Part shown: positions 55,065-62,617 of the stretch, in pieces
How the letters are laid out: each line of letters opens with the position of its first letter
How positions within the stretch are numbered: the stretch's first letter is position 1
NCBI RefSeq assembly: GCF_037203605.1
Contig: NZ_JBBDHC010000015.1
Coordinates: forward strand, 24,676-88,675
Length of the DNA stretch: 64,000 bases
From: Denitratimonas tolerans
GTDB taxonomy: Bacteria > Pseudomonadota > Gammaproteobacteria > Xanthomonadales > Xanthomonadaceae
Reading direction: 5' to 3'
Made by a program: the position numbers and the translations under genes
Notes under the pieces: model-generated
Told to the model about the DNA's origin: nothing
What the model saw: the letters and a program-made list of their open reading frames with translations, nothing else
Database searches by the model: none

Positions 55065-57170
55065 ATGTCCGCCATGTCCGCTTCCGCCCCGCTCTTCGTC
55101 ACCTGCGCCCTGCCCTACGCCAACGGCCCACTGCACCTGGGCCACCTGGTGGGCTACATCCAGGGCGACATCTGGGTTCGCGCGCAGCGGCTGATGGGCC
55201 AGCCGGCGCATTTCGTCTGCGCCGACGATGCCCACGGCACGCCGATCATGCTGGCGGCGGAGAAGGTCGGACAGGCACCGGAAGACTTCATCCGCGCCAT
55301 CCAGACCGGCCACGAGCGCGATTTCGCCCGGTTCCACGTCGCCTTCGACCACTACCACTCCACCCACTCGCCGGAAAACCGCGAGATGTCGGAGCTGATC
55401 TACACTCGCCTGCGCGATGCCACCCACTGGCCCGAACCGGTGATCGCGCGGCGCTCGATCGCCCAGCTCTACGATCCGGTGAAGGGCATGTTCCTGCCCG
55501 ACCGCTACGTCAAGGGCGAGTGCCCCAACTGCGGCGCGCCCGACCAGTACGGCGACAACTGCGAGGTCTGCGGCAAGGCCTATTCGGCCACCGATCTCAA
55601 GAACCCGGTGTCGGCGATGTCCGGCGCCACGCCCGAGCTGCGCCAGTCGGAGCACTACTTCTTCGAACTCGGCAAGTTCGAGGCTTTCCTGCGCGAGTGG
55701 CTGGCCGGCGACGTGGCTTCCGGCGCGGTCAAGGCCAAGCTCGACGAGTGGCTGGAAGGCGGCCTGCGCGACTGGGACATTTCGCGCGATGCGCCCTATT
55801 TCGGCTTTCCGATTCCGGATGCGCCGGGCAAGTTCTTCTACGTGTGGCTCGACGCGCCGATAGGCTACCTCGGCAGCCTGCGCGCCTACAGCCGCACGGA
55901 AAAGGGCCACGCCGCGGGGCTGGACGACGCGCGCTTCGCCGCCATGCTCGCGGCAGGCAGCGGCACCCGCATGCACCATTTCGTGGGCAAGGACATCATC
56001 AACTTCCACGGCCTGTTCTGGCCGGCCATGCTCAAGGGTGCCGGCCTGATCACGCCCACGCGTCTGCACGTCAACGGCTACCTCACCGTGAACGGGGCCA
56101 AGATGAGCAAGTCGCGCGGCACCTTCATCATGGCGCGCACCTACCTCGACGCCGGCCTCAACCCCGAGTACCTGCGCTACTACTTCGCCGCCAAGACCTC
56201 GGGCGGGATCGACGATCTCGATCTCAACCTGGCCGACTTCGCGCAGCGGGTGAACTCGGACCTGGTCGGCAAGTTCGTCAACATCGCCAGCCGCTGCGCC
56301 GGCTTCATCGGCAAGCGTTTCGATGGCCGGCTCGCCGCCAGCCTTGCGCCCGAACTGCGCGCGCGCTACGACGCCGCCTGGCAGCGCCTCGCGGATGCCT
56401 GCCTCGGCGCGAACGGTGCCTACGCGCGCGACAACCTCAACGCGGTGCTGACGCGGGTCATGGCCGAAGCCGATGCGGCCAACGAGTGGATCGCGGAAAT
56501 GGCCCCGTGGGCGATGGCGAAAGATCCGTCGCGCGATGCCGAGCTGCACGCGGTCGCGAGCCTTGCGATCAACCTGTTCCGCCTCATCGCCGGCATCCTC
56601 AAGCCGGTGCTGCCCGCCACTGCGCAGGGCGCGGAAGCCTTCCTCCAGGCACCGGTCACGCATTTCGACGACCTTGCCGAACCGCTGCTCGATCACGCCA
56701 TCGCGCCGTATTCCGCGCTCCTCACCCGCATCGACCCCATCCACATCGAGGCGATGGTGGACGCCAGCCGGGAATCCCTCCAGCCCGTGCCAGCCGCAGC
56801 CACAGCACCCGAGGCAACGCTCGATTCCACGGCGGCGGCAACGATTTCCATCGACGACTTCGCCAAGCTCGACCTGCGCATCGGCACCGTCACGGCCTGC
56901 GAATTCGTGGAAGGCTCCGACAAGCTGCTGCGCTTCACCCTCGACGCCGGCGAACTGGGCGCCCGGCAAATCTTTTCCGGCATCCGCGCCGCCTACGGCG
57001 AACCGGAAAAGCTGGTCGGCCGCCGCGTCGTGTTCATCGCCAACCTCGCGCCGCGCAAGATGCGCTTCGGCGTGAGCGAGGGAATGATCCTCTCGGCCGG
57101 AACCGACGGGGCGGATCTCTTCCTGCTCGACGCGGACGCCGGAGCCCGCGCCGGCATGGCGGTCAAGTGA
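55065..57170 (+). CDS. metG: Methionine--tRNA ligase
   Basis: 701 residues; ATG 55065 or 55074. HIGH region is PLHLGHLVGY, KMSKS is KMSKSRG near residue 345, zinc knuckle CPNCGAPDQYGDNCEVCG, and the C-terminal tRNA-binding (Arc1p-like) domain starts at about ISIDDFAKLDLRIGTV (residue 600), joined by an Ala/Pro linker. The RnfA-like gene begins seven bases after its stop. It charges initiator and elongator tRNA-Met in the cytoplasm. Confidence 0.97.
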   Translation: MSAMSASAPLFVTCALPYANGPLHLGHLVGYIQGDIWVRAQRLMGQPAHFVCADDAHGTPIMLAAEKVGQAPEDFIRAIQTGHERDFARFHVAFDHYHSTHSPENREMSELIYTRLRDATHWPEPVIARRSIAQLYDPVKGMFLPDRYVKGECPNCGAPDQYGDNCEVCGKAYSATDLKNPVSAMSGATPELRQSEHYFFELGKFEAFLREWLAGDVASGAVKAKLDEWLEGGLRDWDISRDAPYFGFPIPDAPGKFFYVWLDAPIGYLGSLRAYSRTEKGHAAGLDDARFAAMLAAGSGTRMHHFVGKDIINFHGLFWPAMLKGAGLITPTRLHVNGYLTVNGAKMSKSRGTFIMARTYLDAGLNPEYLRYYFAAKTSGGIDDLDLNLADFAQRVNSDLVGKFVNIASRCAGFIGKRFDGRLAASLAPELRARYDAAWQRLADACLGANGAYARDNLNAVLTRVMAEADAANEWIAEMAPWAMAKDPSRDAELHAVASLAINLFRLIAGILKPVLPATAQGAEAFLQAPVTHFDDLAEPLLDHAIAPYSALLTRIDPIHIEAMVDASRESLQPVPAAATAPEATLDSTAAATISIDDFAKLDLRIGTVTACEFVEGSDKLLRFTLDAGELGARQIFSGIRAAYGEPEKLVGRRVVFIANLAPRKMRFGVSEGMILSAGTDGADLFLLDADAGARAGMAVK

Positions 57171-57177
57171 TGCCGCC

Positions 57178-57708
57178 GTGCCCGCCGCGCCCGCGATCGC
57201 CGCGTTCTGCTTCGTTCTTGCTGTCCTGATCGGCGAACGCGGGCTCGCGCGCTCGCCGCGATTCCACGATGCGGCGCGCGGAACGCACGGGCTGGTGCGG
57301 CTGCAAATCGGCGCGCTGCTCATCGCCGCGATGAGCGCCGCCGCGGCATCGCTCGCGTTTCCCGCGATGGCTCCGGCCCTCCCCGCCCTGTACGGGCTTG
57401 CGGCCGGCGGCGGCGCGCTGTGGCTGCTGGCGCGCCGCCAGGAAATGGCGCGGACGCCGCTTGCGCGGATCCTCGCGATCTTCGCCCTGCTTCACGCCGG
57501 CGTTGCGCTGCTGGCGGGCGCGGCGGCGGGCTGGCTGGCCACCGCATTCGGCGTCATCCTCGCCTTCGCGCTCGGCCTGCCGGCGTTCATCGACCTGGCG
57601 CGGCGCATGGACGATCGCGCCGTGCCGGCCTTCATGCGGCCGCTGCCGGCGCGCGTGTTGGCCGCCGGCATCATCGCGCTGGCGGCAGGAAGCCTCGCGT
57701 CATGGTGA
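57178..57708 (+). CDS. RnfA-like membrane protein lacking iron-sulfur cysteines
   Basis: 176 residues from GTG 57178, with five to six membrane spans and very Ala-rich. The C-terminal stretch AFGVILAFALGLPAFIDLARRMDDRAVPAFMRPLPARVLAAGIIALAAGSLA aligns along its whole length with the end of RnfA/RsxA (GFSLVMVLFAAIRERL-x-DVPAPFRG-x-AIALITAGLMSLAF), and LARILAIFALLHAGVALLAG matches the RnfA segment around its Cys ligand (TTNCAVLG), but the Cys is gone. One Cys remains, near the N-terminus. It lies between metG and the RnfB gene, coupled to the latter by overlap. RnfA identity is inferred. Confidence 0.6.
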   Translation: MPAAPAIAAFCFVLAVLIGERGLARSPRFHDAARGTHGLVRLQIGALLIAAMSAAAASLAFPAMAPALPALYGLAAGGGALWLLARRQEMARTPLARILAIFALLHAGVALLAGAAAGWLATAFGVILAFALGLPAFIDLARRMDDRAVPAFMRPLPARVLAAGIIALAAGSLASW

Positions 57709-58226
57709 CGGCGCTGCTGTTCGCCGCAGCCATCGCCACGCTGGCGTTCGCCTGGCGCGGCTGGCTGGTATCGCCGGTTCCTGCGGAACCCGACGCCGCG
57801 CAATCCCTGGTCGAACGCATCGACGCGCTCCTGCCGCAAACCCAGTGCGGCCAGTGCGGCCACGGCGGCTGTCGCCCCTATGCGCAGGCCATCGCCGCGG
57901 GCGAGGCGGACATCAACCGCTGCCCGCCCGGTGGAGCGCGCGGCATCGCGGCGCTGGCCGAACTGCTGGGCCGTCCGATCCTGCCGCTGGACCCCGACTG
58001 CGGCGAGGAAAAACCGCCGCAGGTCGCCTTCATCATCGAAGCCGAGTGCATCGGCTGCACCAAGTGCATCCAGGCTTGCCCAGTGGACGCCATCCTCGGC
58101 GCGCCGAAGCTGATGCACACCATCCTCGCCGACCCGTGCACCGGCTGCGAGCTGTGCGTGCCCGCCTGCCCGGTGGACTGCATCGTGATGCGCGACCTGC
58201 CGCCCGACCATCCGCGACCGGCGTAG
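57702..58226 (+). CDS. rnfB: RnfB-like electron transport protein with three [4Fe-4S] clusters
   Basis: 174 residues from ATG 57702, which overlaps the RnfA-like stop. An N-terminal membrane anchor (ALLFAAAIATLAFAW) is followed by a 4Fe-4S domain (Cys49, 52, 57, 74 in CGQCGHGGCRPYAQA, typical of RnfB), then two ferredoxin clusters: Cys116, 119, 122, 126 (CIGCTKCIQACPVDAI) and Cys146, 149, 152, 156 (CTGCELCVPACPVDCI). All ligands are intact, unlike the other Rnf-like parts. In Rnf complexes it relays electrons between ferredoxin and the membrane. Here metG-rnfA-like-rnfB stands alone. Confidence 0.88.
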   Translation: MVTALLFAAAIATLAFAWRGWLVSPVPAEPDAAQSLVERIDALLPQTQCGQCGHGGCRPYAQAIAAGEADINRCPPGGARGIAALAELLGRPILPLDPDCGEEKPPQVAFIIEAECIGCTKCIQACPVDAILGAPKLMHTILADPCTGCELCVPACPVDCIVMRDLPPDHPRPA

Positions 58227-58278
58227 CGATCCGACCGGCAAAGCGCTCGCACCCAGCGGCTTTTGCGTGCCGTCGCAG

Positions 58279-58373
58279 GGTGGAGCCGCCGAAGGCGATT
58301 CCACCATCACCCATCGCAGCGCCCCCGGCGGAATCCGCGACGTTGGCCGCCCCGCAGCAGCGGCCAACGTCGC
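58279..58373. terminator. Two inverted repeats between the RnfB and TraB-like genes
   Basis: GCGACGTTGGCCGC (58337-58350) and GCGGCCAACGTCGC (58360-58373) form a perfect 14-bp stem with a 9-base loop; a second, imperfect hairpin (GGTGGA ... TCCACC) spans 58279-58305. The genes converge. The stem core GACGTTGG also occurs in the intergenic repeat family at 53549, so it could be a related element. Confidence 0.6.
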
Positions 58374-58386
58374 GCACGCGCGAAAA

Positions 58387-59301
58387 TCAGGCGGCGTCCG
58401 GCAGGGGAGGCAGCTTCACCGCCTGCTCCGCATCCACGCGCTCGACCTTCACCCCCCGCGCGCGCAAGAGCGCCACCAGGCCCTCGTCGCCGATCAGGTG
58501 CATGGTGCCGACGACGACCAGCACCGTCTGGTCCCGCTCCAGCATGTCCGCGACCTGCGGCAGCCAGGCCAGATTGCGGTCGCGGTTGAGGCGCAGGTAC
58601 ATCTGCGGCGTCTTTTCCGCCATGTCCTCGTTGATCAGCGCCAGCAGCCCGTCGGCATCACCGGCGCGCCACAGGTCGTGCATGGCGAAGACGCGGCGGC
58701 GCATCTCGGCGGGCGGCGCGAAGGCCTCGGACAGCATCTGCTCCTGCTCGGCCAGCGGCGACGCATCGAGCGCGCCCATCTGCTGCAGCACGGTTTCCAG
58801 CCCGCCCACCGGCTTGCCGTCGGCCGCGGCACGCCGCATGAAATGCTGGTCCAGCCCGCGCTTGGGGTCCAGCCCGAACCTGGCCATCATCCCGACCACG
58901 AGGTTCATGCCGACGTACCAGGGCTTGAACGCATCCGAGGACGCCATCGCCGCTTCGCTGCCGCCCATGAACGCCTTGAGCTTTTCCGCGTTTTCTTCGG
59001 AAATCACCCCGCGCAAGGTGCGTCCGTCGTCGAATTTCGCCAGCGTCTGGATCGTGGCCAGGAGGTCCGGCGAGGCCATTTCCGCCGGATCGATCTCGAA
59101 CACCAGCCGGTCGGCCTCGGCATAGGCCACCTCCACGCGCGGATGCAGCGGATAATCCTCCGCACGCAGCAGGTGGAACGAGCCCAGGAGATACACCGTT
59201 CCGGCACCATTCTGCGCCGTCCACAGCAGCGGCTCGGGCGGCGCGGCAGCGGCGATCGCGGTCGCAAACAACAGGAACGCGGCGAGCAGCCGGCGGATCA
59301 T
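58387..59301 (-). CDS. TraB/GumN-family protein, exported
   Basis: 304 residues. A signal peptide (RRLLAAFLLFATAIAAAA) precedes GTVYLLGSFHLLRAEDYPLHP, whose GSxH motif is the family's conserved metal or catalytic His, and the C-terminal VLVVVGTMHLIGDEGLVALL with a second GxxH pair. TraB/GumN proteins are metal-dependent hydrolases or proteases of uncertain substrate. The ATG overlaps the dehydrogenase stop (ATGA), so they form one operon with the flavoprotein gene. Confidence 0.85.
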   Translation of the reverse strand: MIRRLLAAFLLFATAIAAAAPPEPLLWTAQNGAGTVYLLGSFHLLRAEDYPLHPRVEVAYAEADRLVFEIDPAEMASPDLLATIQTLAKFDDGRTLRGVISEENAEKLKAFMGGSEAAMASSDAFKPWYVGMNLVVGMMARFGLDPKRGLDQHFMRRAAADGKPVGGLETVLQQMGALDASPLAEQEQMLSEAFAPPAEMRRRVFAMHDLWRAGDADGLLALINEDMAEKTPQMYLRLNRDRNLAWLPQVADMLERDQTVLVVVGTMHLIGDEGLVALLRARGVKVERVDAEQAVKLPPLPDAA

Positions 59302-60716
59302 GCGGTTTCTCCATAGGCGGGCACCACGGCATCGGCATCGGCATCGAACAGCTTGTGCGGATTCATGATGCCGGCGGGATCGAAGGCGCGGCGGATGCCC
59401 CGCATCAGCGCCACCTCGGCCGCGCTGCGGGTGGACGACAGGTAGGGCTTTTTCACCAGACCGATGCCGTGCTCGGCCGAGATGCTGCCGCCGTGGTTCT
59501 GAAGCGACTGCGCCAGCAGCGCGGTGACGCGCCCGCACTCGTGCACGAAGTCGGCATTTTCCATCGCCTCGGGCTTGAGCACGTTGATATGCAGGTTGCC
59601 GTCGCCGATGTGCCCGAACCACACCACCTCGAAATGCGGATATTCCCGCCCGAGCAGCACCTGGGTCTCGGCCAGGAACCGCGGCATCGCGCCGATCCGC
59701 ACCGACACGTCGTTCTTGTACGGCAGGTGGCGCGCCAGCGCCTCGGTGATGCCCTCGCGCAGATGCCAGAGCGCGGCGGCCTGCGCCTGGCTCTGCGCGA
59801 TCACCCCGTCCACCACCAGTTCGGCCTCCAGCAGCGTGCCGAACGCCTCCAGCGCGGCATCGGGCGAATCGCCGTCGAACTCGGTCACGACGTAGTAGGG
59901 GTAGTCCTCGGCGAACGGGCGCTGCGCGCCGTGCGCCGCGACGTGGTGCAGGGCACGGTCGGTGAAGAACTCGAAGGCCGAGAGCGTCAGCCGCGCGCGC
60001 AGGCGCTCGAACACCTGCATCAGCGCCTCGAACGAGGGCAGCGCCAGCAGCATCACCTGGGAGGCGGGCGGCGGGTCGGTCAGGCGCAGCTGCGCTTCCA
60101 CCACGATGCCCAGCGTGCCCTCCGCCCCGATCACCAGCTGGCGCAGGTCGTAGCCGCTGGAGTTCTTCACCAGCCCGCGGTTGAGTTCCAATACATCCCC
60201 GCTGCCGGTGACGAGCGTCAGCCCGGCAATCCAGTCGCGCGTGTTGCCATAGCGCACCACGCGGATACCGCCGGCGTTGGTGGCGATGTTTCCGCCGATC
60301 GAGCACGAACCGCGCGAGGCGAAGTCCACCGGATAGATCAGCCCGTGCCCGAGCGCGGCCTGATGCACCGCCTCCAGCGCCATGCCCGCCTGCACCGTCA
60401 GGAGGCGGTCGGCCGAATGGAAGCCGAGCACGCGATTCATCCGCTCCAGGCTCACCACCAGCTCGCCGTTGGCCGCCACCGCGCCGCCCGACAGACCCGT
60501 GCGCCCGCCCGAAGGCACCAGCGCCACGCGCTGCGCGTTGGCCCAGCGCACGATGCCCTGCACCTCCTCGATCGAAGACGGCAGCGCGATCGCCAGCGGT
60601 GCGGGTGTCCAGCGCCGGGTCCAGTCGCGGCCGTAGAACGCGAGATCGGCGGACTCGGTCTTCAGCGCCAGCGCGGGCAGGAGCCGGGATAATTCGGCCA
60701 GGCGGGGGTCGGACAT
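59298..60716 (-). CDS. FAD-linked D-2-hydroxyacid dehydrogenase, probable D-2-hydroxyglutarate dehydrogenase
   Basis: 472 residues from ATG 60716. PCMH-type FAD domain: LVPSGGRTGLSGGAV, then SIGGNIATNAGGIRVVRYGNTRDWIAG, and a C-terminal FAD-oxidase domain with the HIGDGNLHINVLKP and EHGIGLVKKPYL motifs seen in D-lactate/glycolate/D-2-hydroxyglutarate dehydrogenases. It oxidises a D-2-hydroxyacid and passes electrons to the membrane quinone or an ETF-like partner. It stands near serA; in pseudomonads an enzyme of this family removes the D-2-hydroxyglutarate made by SerA. The substrate is inferred. Confidence 0.85.
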   Translation of the reverse strand: MSDPRLAELSRLLPALALKTESADLAFYGRDWTRRWTPAPLAIALPSSIEEVQGIVRWANAQRVALVPSGGRTGLSGGAVAANGELVVSLERMNRVLGFHSADRLLTVQAGMALEAVHQAALGHGLIYPVDFASRGSCSIGGNIATNAGGIRVVRYGNTRDWIAGLTLVTGSGDVLELNRGLVKNSSGYDLRQLVIGAEGTLGIVVEAQLRLTDPPPASQVMLLALPSFEALMQVFERLRARLTLSAFEFFTDRALHHVAAHGAQRPFAEDYPYYVVTEFDGDSPDAALEAFGTLLEAELVVDGVIAQSQAQAAALWHLREGITEALARHLPYKNDVSVRIGAMPRFLAETQVLLGREYPHFEVVWFGHIGDGNLHINVLKPEAMENADFVHECGRVTALLAQSLQNHGGSISAEHGIGLVKKPYLSSTRSAAEVALMRGIRRAFDPAGIMNPHKLFDADADAVVPAYGETA

Positions 60717-60847
60717 GGGCGTATCGGCAGGATGTGGGAGGAAGGAACGATGCGGCACTGCACCACTCGGCACGACAGCCTGCCAGCCGCGCGGGCCGGC
60801 GTCCATCGCGGCGTCGAATCGGCATGTCCGCAAAGACACGCGCTTTC

Positions 60848-60870
60848 GTGGGAGCGGCCTTGGCCGCGAT
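60848..60870 (+). repeat. REP-like palindrome
   Basis: GTGGGAGCGGCCTTGGCCGC (60848-60867) with trailing GAT is a compact REP-type element: a GTGGGAG head and a GCGGCC/GGCCGC stem. A second copy, opposite in orientation, is split by the MITE at 60919-61084. Confidence 0.75.
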
Positions 60871-60918
60871 GGGGAGCGTGGATGCGGTGGGCGTGGCACT
60901 GTTGCCCGAACGCCGTAT

Positions 60919-61084
60919 CGCGGGCAAGCCCCAATACAGTTCAGTTAGACCATCGTCATCCCAGCGAAGGCTGGGATCCATTTTTGCTTTCACAGCAAGA
61001 TCAAGATGGATCCCAGCCTTCGCTGGGATGACGGTACAAAGTGCTGCAACTAACTGAACTGTATTGGGGCAAGCCCGCTCCCAC
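60919..61084 (-). repeat. Inverted REP copy, split by the MITE
   Basis: Joining CGCGGGCAAG (60919-60928) to CCCGCTCCCAC (61074-61084), with one CAAG copy removed, gives on the minus strand GTGGGAGCGGGCTTGCCCGC, the same pattern as the REP at 60848-60867 in opposite direction. The two form a REP-inverted REP pair interrupted by the insertion. Confidence 0.7.
60929..61069. mobile_element. 141-bp MITE with perfect 20-bp terminal inverted repeats and 4-bp target duplication
   Basis: Left end CCCCAATACAGTTCAGTTAG (60929-60948), right end CTAACTGAACTGTATTGGGG (61050-61069), exact inverse. CAAG flanks both sides (60925-60928, 61070-61073). Inside, a second inverted pair of 28 bases (60954-60981 and 61006-61033, core CATCCCAGCGAAGGCTGGG) lies around a 24-base centre. 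It has no coding capacity. Its transposase would be encoded elsewhere. Confidence 0.88.
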
Positions 61085-61111
61085 CAGAACCGCCGCCACC
61101 GCGGGAAGCAT

Positions 61112-62443
61112 TCAATCGCCCAGCCGCGAAGCGGGCAGCGGGATGCGCCATTCGGTACGGCGGCCGTGCCCGCGCAAGGAAGTGCTGATTTCGCCGGCGG
61201 CCTCATCAAATACCGGCATGCGCCATGTCTCCACCGCCGGGCGCAATCCTCCCTCACGCAGCACCTGCGCCATGGTTTGCCCGCTTGCTGCCGCCTGTCC
61301 GCGCAGACGCACCACCGCATCAACGGTGCGCAGCACGGCCTGAACATCCTGCATGCGCCCGACGTAGGCGTCATAGGCCGGTTCAGCGATCCGGGACAAG
61401 GTGCAGCCCATGACGTTGCTGAAGCATTCCAGTCGCCACGGCGATCCGGGGGCCGGCTGGGGCGCGATAGGTGTGTCGTCGATCAGCGCACGACGCACGA
61501 CGTCGGTGCAGGCATGGGCATACACCGGAGCCATCCTCGCCCGGGTTGCGTCCAGATCCAGCAACACCGGGCGCAGGAAGGAATAGGCCTCATCGCCATA
61601 TCTGTCCAGGTGCGCCTGTGCGATACGCGCTTCACCTTGCATTGCACTGCACAAGTCCGGCGCGACACGGGCTGGATCGAAGGCCGTGGCACAGATCGAT
61701 GGCAGCGGGTGATCCAGGGGAAGCTCGGCCAGCATGTCGGAAAACAGGTGCGAACCGGTGGTCACCATGGCCCCGCCAATCGAGGCAAAAATCAATGTGT
61801 CGCTATTGGCGCTCAGACGCCTCCAGGTATCCACATCGCGACACACCGCCTCCAGCGCGGCATCGGTGTGACCTTCGACAAAATCCAGCGCGCTGGCGGT
61901 GTGCGCGATGAAGAACAATTTGAACGGCGGAAGCGGCGGGAAGATATGGCCATCCATCGGATTGCGGTAATGGTCAAACGCCGCCAGTCCGCGCACGCGA
62001 TCCACCAGGGCGCGATCGTGTGCGACCTGCCGGGCATAGTCATCCCGACGCTCCCGTACCGTCGCCAGACACGAGGCGTCCTCGGAACCGCACATTTTCA
62101 AATCGGATGGCCAAGCACGATGGCGAGCGAATCGCCCCTCGGCCACGCTCATCTGATTGGACAGCACCTGGGCCGACTGCGCGCTGACCAGGGCCTTCCG
62201 ATAATTTTCCACGTCTTCAGCCGCCACGGCGTCGATCTCGTCCCCCGGTACGTCGTATCCCAGCAGCCATAGTGCCGCGAAAGCATTGCGCCCCGCAGGC
62301 TGTGGATCGTCCTCCGCCAGCAGAGCCAGTGCAGCGCGCTGTTCAGCGGTCGGCCCCATCCAGCGCGATACGGCGAACAACCCGCCCAGCACCAGGAACA
62401 GCCCCAGCGCCAGCACGCCAAGCCATCGCATTGCCCGTCTCAT
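61112..62443 (-). CDS. Uncharacterised membrane-anchored protein
   Basis: 443 residues. Three ATGs occur in a row (62449, 62446, 62443); GAGGGAG (62450-62456) is best spaced for the last. An N-terminal span (WLGVLALGLFLVLGGLFAVS) then a long periplasmic region with about eight Cys (KMCGSEDASCLAT, CRDVDTW, HACTDVV, LECFSNVMGCTL), probably in disulfides. The middle is helical with FFIAHTASALDFVEGHTDAALEAVCRDVDTW, somewhat TPR-like. I do not recognise the family. It is divergent from serA and its stop is 43 bases from the MITE. Codon use is somewhat less extreme in GC than its neighbours. Confidence 0.7.
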   Translation of the reverse strand: MRRAMRWLGVLALGLFLVLGGLFAVSRWMGPTAEQRAALALLAEDDPQPAGRNAFAALWLLGYDVPGDEIDAVAAEDVENYRKALVSAQSAQVLSNQMSVAEGRFARHRAWPSDLKMCGSEDASCLATVRERRDDYARQVAHDRALVDRVRGLAAFDHYRNPMDGHIFPPLPPFKLFFIAHTASALDFVEGHTDAALEAVCRDVDTWRRLSANSDTLIFASIGGAMVTTGSHLFSDMLAELPLDHPLPSICATAFDPARVAPDLCSAMQGEARIAQAHLDRYGDEAYSFLRPVLLDLDATRARMAPVYAHACTDVVRRALIDDTPIAPQPAPGSPWRLECFSNVMGCTLSRIAEPAYDAYVGRMQDVQAVLRTVDAVVRLRGQAAASGQTMAQVLREGGLRPAVETWRMPVFDEAAGEISTSLRGHGRRTEWRIPLPASRLGD

Positions 62444-62617
62444 CATCATCTCCCTCTTTGGTTGTCCGGTGCGGCAACGCACAGTGACGCCGCCGTTCGT
62501 CAAGACGTGACCATGGCACAGCGCGAATCACCCCACCCACCCGATGCTGCACCGCCGCAATCGACGGAAAATCTGGCATAGTGGATTCATCCCGCCCACC
62601 CGCTGGTTCTTCACGCC

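Noticed and set aside
59298..60716. Specific call as glycolate oxidase GlcD
   Set aside because: No glcE or glcF beside it; the neighbourhood of serA makes D-2-hydroxyglutarate more likely.
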